A stretch of 64,000 bases of DNA, from NCBI GenBank assembly GCA_947000775.1, contig CAMQGK010000341.1:12069001-12133000 (forward strand). Reading direction: 5' to 3'. The stretch's first letter is position 1, and each line of letters begins with the position of its first letter. Shown piece after piece: positions 58,901 to 64,000 of this stretch. Made by a program: the position numbers and the translations under genes. Source of the stretch: Pterois miles (Eukaryota; Chordata; Actinopteri; Perciformes; Scorpaenidae). Below the pieces are notes generated by a model that was not told the DNA's origin, ran no database searches, and saw nothing but the letters and a program-made list of their open reading frames with translations.

Positions 58901-61900
58901 AATAAACTTTTTTACACAAGCTTTCTAATTGTTAAAATGCCTCTGGCATATAAATTAAGTCTATTTATATAGCATTTTTTAATTAAATGACGCTGGTCAA
59001 TTCTTATTCAGATTGTGTTGGGGAAAAGTAGTTTTCATCAAATCCTGTATTGCACTGGCTCCCCTTTAAATCAGTTAAAGTGAAAGGCATTAGTCTGCCT
59101 TGATGCTCTCTGGGTATTTATCATCTCTGAAACCCGTTTCTGATGCAAACTAAAACTACTACTACTGCCAGTCTTTGTCCATATCTGAACATGTTTGGTT
59201 CAAGCTCAAGTTTTATAGTCACAGAAACACCTTGAAATGTGACACCCATGTAAAACACCTTTCCAACTGACAAAACAGATTTTTAGTGACTCGCTACAGG
59301 GATTGATATGAAAAGGTCTACTGCATTGATGAGAAGGAAAATTGTCTTTATTAGGCTCAACTCCATAGTACCTCACAGCTGATGTCGTTTTAAATCCAGT
59401 CATTATGTACCAGATCTGTACCAGATCACAAGACCGAGTAGTTTTAAGTACTCGGCACACAGGACTCCATATTATAAATGTGACTATTTTTTTCTCATTA
59501 TGACAGCTCTTATACTCTTAGATTAAATTAAATCAGAATCAAACATGCAGTACATGGTAATAAGGGACCTGAAGGGTATGTTTGCTGTATCAGACAGTAC
59601 AATCAGTGAAATGAGCAGTGGGATTTTCATAGTTGTAGGAAAGCGTAATCTGTGATTTTCAATGGTCCTTAATTTGTCCTGGTATGCTAAAAACTATAAG
59701 ACTAATTTGCAGACATTGTTTCACCGACGTAAACAAATAGATTGTGCACAAAACAAAATTAAAACCCCGTGTGTCTTGTGAAAGAAAAACATATATATAG
59801 CTTGTTAGTGCTCAAGGCTTTGGCTGAATTGATTTTGATGACACTGACCTCCTCTTAACAGATGTCTGAGAGGGTTTTCTGGGAAGAACTGTGAAGAAAT
59901 AATTGACTACTGCAGGCTGCTCAATATCAACTGCCTGAATGAGGGATTGTGCTTGAGTGTAATTGGCGGACATCAGGTAAGTAATTCACTGTTTCAGTCG
60001 TAAGGAAATACTCTGAAGATCACGAAATACGACTCATGCTGCACCTTAATTACAGTATCAATATCAAGTGAGCACACTCACAAGCAACTTCTGTTTCAGT
60101 CAAAAGATGACTTTTGTAAAACCATGATTTATGTATATTACATTTCAACATGTAATAACTTACAACGATTAAATGATGTGATGTCTTTTAATGATTATGA
60201 GCCTTAAATTGGATTGATTTTACTGACAAATGCTTCTGACTTGCTGGTACTGCCTTTTTTTTTTGTCTTTGAATGCATCAAAATTTAAACCCAAGAGTTC
60301 AAATAGATGTTGTCTATTGAAAGCCTCAGCATAAAATAGGCTTTATGCATAAGAAAACCTGTCATTAGTTGAAACAAAAAACAAAGAGAATAACAGAAAC
60401 GACACTGATAGAAGCCGTCTGCAGATAGCAGTAATCTAATTCTAAGCCATTGATCATTGTGAGTATGTGGACACGTTGATCTGACAGACTGGATCAGGTT
60501 TAATTTGCCTCTCTACTGCTCAGTCTCCACCAACGTCTGTTTTTTTTTTTTTTTTTTTTTACAACACCTGAGACTGCTCCGTAATGCCCCATAGCTCCTA
60601 ATTATTCTCCATCAGTCTTGTTCCATTAGGCCACTGAGAGTGTTCTTAATCTAAAATCCACTTTTAGATGATCCTTCAACAGGGGTCAGACATAATCCGA
60701 CATTCACCGCAAATGGGCCATTTCTTTTTATGTTTTTGTTTTTATTGATATTTTTTGATGTGGTTTTCCTTTGAGCGCGAAAAAAAAAAAAAAAACATTG
60801 GGTAGTTCATTAAAGGTAGCCTGCTCATTTATTCCTTCTGTCATGGAGATGCTCTTAACAGACAAAACAAAACTAAAGGTCCCTTAAAACAGATTTTATT
60901 GGCAGATATACAGAGCAGAACTTTTGGACAATAATTGGCCTGTTTTTGTTTGATTCTGTACTCTAGGGCACTGAATTGAAAACATGAGTGAGGTTCCCCA
61001 AATTATTAAAACATCTTCTCACTTAAAGTACCTGTAGTACTGTAGTATTTAGCTCTGCAGATATGTCTGGATTCACGTTACCTTGTCTTCACCACAATGT
61101 GATTTCATTTGTGGTGATCTCAGCGTTTAGAAATGACACTTTTGGAAAACGTCAGTAGCAACTTCAGTTTCCAGAAACAATGGACGTCATGCAGCAACTT
61201 TCCCTTAAATTTCTCTTATATTTTTTCTTAATTTTCTGTTAAGAGAAAAAAATGAGACGTCAACTCCAGATGCATCAAACGTTGTTGTGCTGAATGATGA
61301 CTCCCACTTGCTCATAAATTTGAGGCATGTGCCCGATTTATTTATTATTGGCAGAGATAATGTTCCCTAAACACTATATAAGGGCTGGTTTTAGCATTGG
61401 TAATGCCGAAACAATATATAAGGACAGGAGTTGCCAAGGATTGGAGGGATGCAACTATAAAATGCTGTAAGAAGAAGAACTTCAGCAGACAAACTGAATT
61501 TCTGCAATATCATCCAAGGGTTTTTAATAGTGTTAGTTAGGATGAATGGCTCAATATTATTTATTTAACTCACAAATGTTATAATGTAATCATTACAATT
61601 ACTCTAAAATATTTAAATTTGATTATATTATTCATTTGTTTTTTAATATATCCTCAAATTTAAACCTTTTGTTTCCTCGCGTTTGACAAACAATTTGTGG
61701 ACTGTGAAAACAAGATGTTATTTTATATCTTGGTAAGAGTGCTCTCGACCACTCATAAAACTTACTCTTACCTAAGAGAAGAGCAAAAATAGGAAAACAT
61801 CAGTGAATCCCAGAAATAAATGGGTACTTACAAAATATTCAATATGTGTTCATATATTTCTTCCTGCATGAGGCCGTTACTCAGGCTAATCCAAAAACTT

Positions 61901-63234
61901 AGTTGTCAACAGTTTCCATTTAAAGTGTCTATAGAAGAAATAGTCCCTAAACTACATAACTCTGTCCACAACACCGGGAGCAACTCTTTTGTGAAATAAA
62001 AAAAAAAAAAATACTGCTGAATTTATTTAAAGTCATTTCTCAATGCTGTGAGTCCCACAAATCCCTCATATTGAGGTAGTAACAGAAAACTCAGAGGGGA
62101 ATATCTCAAAACCCAAATTTAGCCAAAACTTTCTGCGTGGGTAGATGTTGAGGTAGGTGAAAAGAGTTGGGCTTTTTTGTAATTTGGGAGAACTCACCCT
62201 TTTTGTATGAGGGTGATTACAGGCACATCAGATTAACGGTGTGCAAATCATTTCCATTTTTATTTGGTCTGTCAGTCGATTAAAATATTGAATTGTGATA
62301 AATTACATGATTGACCATGATTTGAAATCAATTACCAGCACAAAACAATTACAAACATTGTCCAGAAACTCTCAGAAGTGCTGCATTTAGCACTGAAAAT
62401 ATGCTCAGATCGTAACATGGCAAACTGCAGCCCAACAGCTGTGAGTGTGCTGACTTGACTATGACTTGCCCCAAACTGCATGTGATTATCATAAACTGGT
62501 CATGCTTGTAAAGAGGAGACATGTGGGGACCCACAGAACCCATTTTCATTCATATATCTTGAGGTCAGAGGTCAAGTGACCCCTTTGAAAATGGCCATGA
62601 CAGATTTTCCTCACCAAAATTAAGCACAACATTGGAGCATTATTTAATCTCCTTTCCCAGTAAGCTACTATGACATGGTCGGTACAAATGGATTACTTAG
62701 GTTTTCTAGTTTCATGTGATGCAGGATCTTAGCTGTAGCTTTAAAACTGAGTCTGCTACAAGCTCTGGAATTGATTATGTTAATGAGTTTAAAAAAGTAG
62801 TGGTGTTAAGATGAATTTGCATCCCGTTTTATTCATATTTTATTCATGATGCTCAAGGGTAAAAAAGAAACCTGATTCCTACACTGCTCACCCAACATGG
62901 AGGGTGAACACCACCACGCACCCTTAAAACTGAAAGTCAACAACTTAACCCTCACAGACATTGTTAAATTTCAAATCCAGTGTGCTGTGGTAGAGCAAAA
63001 ACAGAAAAAAACATCTCGGCTCTAATACACACTTGTGTATATTGCTCTGTAAACACTGTACTGTTTTCCTGCAGTGTGTTTGTGCCCCAGGATGGATCGG
63101 AGAGTTTTGTCAGTTTGTAGGCGATGCCTGCCTGATAAAACCAACCAGCTGTTTGAATGGAGCCGCATGCATCACAACAAGTCAGCCATCATCTCCTCCG
63201 CAGTACACCTGCAAATGCCCCCTCGGCTTCACAG
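46184..63234 (+). CDS. eys: eys (eyes shut homolog), 5' portion, six joined coding exons
   Basis: Join of 46184-46928, 48934-49050, 56480-56667, 57506-57633, 59862-59976 and 63075-63234, giving 484 codons plus one base; the gene continues beyond the window. The product is a secreted extracellular-matrix protein of photoreceptors. In humans EYS loss causes retinitis pigmentosa (RP25), and the family has many EGF modules followed by EGF/laminin-G repeats. Seen here: a signal peptide (residues 1-20), a unique N-terminal region (21-171), and EGF modules at about 172-209, 215-252, 261-291, 298-329, 334-365, 372-403, 410-443 and 450 onward. The first seven have all six cysteines. Identity rests on remembered likeness to vertebrate EYS: NWT...NIC, PQICPLQ, LGLRLNV, and CRLL-INCLNEG in EGF 7. 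All introns are GT-AG and the phases chain as 1-1-0-2-0-1 with no stop. A skipped small exon in the 7.4-kb second intron cannot be excluded, but EGF 3 closes correctly across it. Confidence 0.93.
47032..47893. mobile_element. hAT-type non-autonomous element, split by a Tc1-like insertion
   Basis: Perfect 8-bp target duplication TTTTTACC at 47024-47031 and 47894-47901. The left end ttgggatgcac mirrors the right end (reverse complement tagggatgcac). Eight-base duplications are the hAT hallmark. Without the inner insertion the element is about 430 bp and has no coding frame, so it would depend on transposase from elsewhere. A diverged relative without the insertion lies at about 40405-40820. Confidence 0.85.
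47247..47677. mobile_element. Tc1/mariner-like non-autonomous element with about 60-bp inverted ends
   Basis: The left end (cagttgatagagaaagtct...) and the right end (reverse complement cagtggatagaaaaagtct...) match over about 60 bases, including the 'ccaggtttttgtgatgtaaa' block. TA dinucleotides at 47245-47246 and 47678-47679 fit a Tc1/mariner target duplication. At 431 bp it is too short for a transposase. It sits inside the hAT-type repeat, so it is the younger insertion. Confidence 0.8.
47926..48438. mobile_element. piggyBac-type non-autonomous element flanked by TTAA
   Basis: TTAA at 47922-47925 and 48439-48442 flanks a 513-bp element. Ends are AGACAACCTATTATG on the left and AGAGGACCTATTACG (reverse complement of the right end), 12 of 15 identical. 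TTAA duplication is characteristic of piggyBac. No transposase frame is present. It begins only 33 bp after the hAT-type element ends, all within eys intron 1. Confidence 0.75.
48934..49050 (+). CDS. eys: eys coding exon 2: end of EGF 2 and EGF 3
   Basis: A 117-bp symmetric phase-1 exon, acceptor ttttag|gc and donor g|gtaagc. It encodes residues 249-288: the last cysteine of EGF 2 (C252), then EGF 3 with C261, C265, C270, C280 and C282; the sixth cysteine (C291) is in exon 3. The spacing C-x3-C-x4-C is short at its start, a compact EGF as at the same place in vertebrate EYS. A sequon NGT (N267) and an N-C-S (N251) are present. Skipping this exon would keep the frame, so a shorter isoform is formally possible. 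Confidence 0.9.
50777..50797. repeat. (TTA)n microsatellite in eys intron 2
   Basis: About seven tandem TTA units. Confidence 0.9.
51080..51450. repeat. Dispersed repeat family Y, copy 2 (5'-truncated)
   Basis: Starts at cttcacggagtccaccatgt and runs through tggcctctgagcgaggcgtt and accgaggagtgagtggaggg to tacactctgcacctttt. The last block, read backwards, is the 'aaaggtgcagagtgta' start common in fish miniature elements. In eys intron 2. Confidence 0.65.
53012..53647. mobile_element. hAT-type non-autonomous element
   Basis: Perfect 8-bp target duplication TTTTAAAT at 53004-53011 and 53648-53655. The left end reads caagggttttcaaac...ttttgggg, and the right end's complement tggtgattctcaaaatgggg, decayed versions of the widespread 'cagtggttctcaaac' hAT terminus. 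636 bp, no coding frame; located in eys intron 2. Confidence 0.8.
55140..55590 (+). pseudogene. Degenerate LINE reverse-transcriptase fragment
   Basis: From 55179 one frame reads PYITYGVEV, then IFMLKKRAI, an in-frame TGA (55260-55262), then IANLSDYSQPTSRLFINLDA and LKVYDVAD. This follows the thumb/C-terminal region of non-LTR reverse transcriptases ('PYxxYGxEVWG...LQKKAIRI...T.PLF....LK..D'). A later NNLLPDSEG fits the same end. It finishes in aaataaattactactac, a typical LINE tail running into (TAC)n. Non-functional. Confidence 0.6.
55555..55583. repeat. (TAC)n microsatellite at LINE tail
   Basis: About nine tandem TAC units directly after aaataaat, consistent with a LINE poly-tail. Confidence 0.9.
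56480..56667 (+). CDS. eys: eys coding exon 3: end of EGF 3, EGF 4, start of EGF 5
   Basis: Acceptor ctgttttgcag|gc joins in phase 1. Residues 289-350 complete EGF 3 (C291), give a full canonical EGF 4 (C298, 303, 309, 318, 320, 329, with DPNPCRNGGVC) and start EGF 5 (C334, 339, 345). The reading frame runs on to a TAA, but the exon most likely ends at 56667, donor gagcgt|gtgagg, because this gives phase 0, which matches exon 4 and keeps EGF 5 intact. A GT three codon-positions earlier (c|gtgtga, phase 1) would break the frame. A lysine/arginine-rich KKRK linker lies between EGF 3 and 4. Confidence 0.88.
56668..57505 (+). other. eys: eys intron 3 (838 bp)
   Basis: Phase-0 intron with donor gtgagg and acceptor gcctctgtatgcag. 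No repeat or second coding frame is recognised inside. Confidence 0.8.
57506..57633 (+). CDS. eys: eys coding exon 4: end of EGF 5 and most of EGF 6
   Basis: Acceptor tatgcag|gcc in phase 0 and donor ag|gtaaaa in phase 2. Residues 351-392 carry the last three cysteines of EGF 5 (C354, 356, 365) and the first four of EGF 6 (C372, 377, 383, 392, with CSPSPCLNNATC); C394 and C403 follow in exon 5. NAT at 380 is a possible N-glycosylation site. The intron cuts an EGF between cysteines 4 and 5, a split also seen in other exons of this gene. Confidence 0.9.
58162..58850. repeat. Dispersed repeat family Y, copy 3, interrupted by a SINE
   Basis: 58162-58411 follows copy 1 (cattgtgtttttgttagcat, gagtgggtcctcttcagagt) and 58633-58850 follows copy 2 (tggcctctgagtgaggcgaa, gggaggagtgagcgcagggg). 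The SINE between them is in the opposite orientation. In eys intron 4. Confidence 0.65.
58412..58632 (-). mobile_element. tRNA-derived SINE, minus strand, shorter body
   Basis: On the minus strand the head reads ggggcggcagtagctcagtc with box B ccggttcaagtccc, and the tail has cccctcgtgggactaataaa. Head and tail match the SINE at 4593-4910, but the central body is different and the box-A duplication is absent. Possible target duplication tagaag/tagagg. It lies in eys intron 4, antisense to the gene. Confidence 0.75.
59862..59976 (+). CDS. eys: eys coding exon 5: end of EGF 6 and most of EGF 7
   Basis: Acceptor cttaacag|a supplies the third base of an Arg codon; donor cag|gtaagt is a perfect consensus. 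Residues 393-431 complete EGF 6 (C394, C403) and give EGF 7 up to C423. The stretch IIDYCRLLNINCLNEG is the best-recognised match to vertebrate EYS in the window (human has IDHCRLLSINCLNEG) and fixes the gene's identity and register. EGF 7 is completed in exon 6. Confidence 0.93.
59977..63074 (+). other. eys: eys intron 5 (3.1 kb)
   Basis: Phase-0 intron with donor gtaagt and acceptor ctgttttcctgcag. It holds a 21-base T run (60540-60560), an A run (60780-60795) and a second, inverted copy of the repeat found at 20723-21444 (62268-62825). An approximately 600-bp stretch near 61230-61800 has 'taagag'-type words at both sides and may be a decayed inverted-repeat element. No further coding exon is seen. 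Confidence 0.75.
62268..62825. repeat. Inverted copy of the 20723-21444 element
   Basis: Reading the minus strand, this stretch follows the internal sequence of the 20723-21444 element throughout, for example tcacttgacctctgacctcaag and gggttctgtgggtccccac-like blocks, with small indels. Only one terminus (ctgtcagtcgattaaaat) is still visible, so no target duplication can be read. It lies in eys intron 5. Confidence 0.75.
63075..63234 (+). CDS. eys: eys coding exon 6: end of EGF 7 and most of EGF 8
   Basis: Acceptor tttcctgcag|tgt in phase 0; donor aca g|gtgaga in phase 1. Residues 432-484 complete EGF 7 (C432, 434, 443, with CVCAPGWIGEFC) and give EGF 8 with C450, 457, 463, 477 and 479, ending in CPLGFTG; the sixth cysteine must be in the next exon, beyond the window. 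The loop between cysteines 3 and 4 carries a Ser/Pro-rich insert (TSQPSSPPQ). The reading frame continues a little into the intron, but the EGF pattern ends exactly at the donor. Confidence 0.9.
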
Positions 63235-64000
63235 GTGAGATAACTTCGCCTTACTATCTGTTTTTTTGCCCCTTCCCATCTGTCTGTCCGTCTGTCTGTT
63301 GGCAGGATATCTCAAAGTGTGGATTTGTGCAAACCCTTGTGGGAAGGTTGGTCGTGGTGGGGAATGACTGATTGATGTTTGGGGAAAAGCTGACATGGAA
63401 CCGGTGTAGCTCGACAGTAACATGCAGTTGGCCCAGGTTTGAGATCTGTTTTGACATCTCGTGTTACATGTATGTAAACACCATGTATAATGCAATACAT
63501 GCGCAATGTTATGCAAATATGTAAGGCAGACATGCAACACAGGTGGTGAAGGCAGTCATTTTCTGAATATTTTATTCAGTGTTTCTGCCGTCTCATGCAA
63601 GACACTTGACACAGAGAGCTCTTCTGCTGAGAGTGATCCATAAATTATGAATGGTTCTATTTTGCCTTTTGTTGGTGATTTAAAGGCAGCAGTGCATAAA
63701 GAATGGCTTAAAATCTATACACAAGCCAGGTATTCCATCAAAAGTTTATGATTTCTATCATCATCTATAATAAATACACTTATTCTGTGGTCACACAAAA
63801 TACTGGTTTCTGATTGGCTGCCAGGCGTCCATTTAAATTTGATATATAAAGTTTGCAAAGGAAATGTGTTTTTCACTGCTGCCTTATTATAAAAAGACCC
63901 TATTTTATAAAAGACAAAACTTTAATTTGAGAGATGAATTCTTGCAGCAAAAATAAGGGTAGATTATTCACAAGATGAAGCCTCTCCTTCTTCTTTTTAT
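63235..64000 (+). other. eys: Start of eys intron 6, running off the window
   Basis: Intron from donor gtgaga. About 63255-63430 has the 'ctgtctgtccgtctgtctg...ggcaggatatctcaaa' pattern of a common fish dispersed repeat. From 63435 to 64000 nothing is recognised. Confidence 0.7.

Larger units (their letters stand above)
57634..59861 (+). other. eys: eys intron 4 (2.2 kb)
   Basis: Phase-2 intron with donor gtaaaa and acceptor ctcctcttaacag. The middle (58162-58850) is a dispersed repeat interrupted by a minus-strand tRNA-derived SINE (about 58412-58632), both listed separately. The remaining sequence shows nothing I recognise. Confidence 0.8.

Noticed and set aside
1..64000. CRISPR arrays, operons, phage or plasmid features
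   Set aside because: The sequence has introns, SINEs and LINEs of a vertebrate genome; the only regular array is a minisatellite without spacers.

Overview
The window looks like nuclear DNA of a percomorph-type teleost fish. Evidence is AT-rich sequence, GT-AG introns, vertebrate-style EGF-domain exons, and many dispersed repeats of fish-genome type: tRNA-derived SINEs with a 'gcggcagtagctcag' head, L2/Rex1-like and RTE-like LINE tails, and short hAT-, piggyBac- and Tc1-like non-autonomous elements. Nothing prokaryotic, viral or plasmid-like is visible.

One protein-coding gene can be supported: the 5' part of eys (eyes shut homolog, a secreted EGF/laminin-G protein of photoreceptors), on the plus strand. 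Six coding exons (46184-46928, 48934-49050, 56480-56667, 57506-57633, 59862-59976, 63075-63234) have canonical splice sites and a continuous phase chain. They encode a signal peptide, a conserved cysteine-containing N-terminal region, and eight EGF-like modules, the last cut by the window edge. About 485 residues of a protein usually around 3,000 residues long are covered; the remaining EGF and laminin-G domains lie beyond base 64000.

Bases 1-46042 hold no recognisable coding exon. This is upstream DNA, possibly with untranslated eys exons, made of unannotated sequence and dispersed repeats. A CpG-dense patch at about 35100-35760 is the only promoter-like area noticed. Repeats include an eight-unit 41/42-bp minisatellite (9517-9835), a (CA)n tract (22194-22237), a LINE 3' end (31560-32853), and several element families present two to four times.

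The richest layer is nested transposition. Several insertions can be dated relative to their host repeat because an uninterrupted copy sits elsewhere in the window. Examples are a hAT-type element with perfect 8-bp target duplications split by a Tc1-like element at a TA, then a piggyBac-type TTAA element only 33 bp on, all in the first coding intron of eys. Other hAT-type elements with perfect or near-perfect 8-bp duplications lie at 18529-18925, 53012-53647 and 20723-21444. I found no evidence of a new biological system; the value lies in the gene model, the nested elements and a few candidate regulatory stretches. Family names for repeats come from termini and target-site logic, not a database search.
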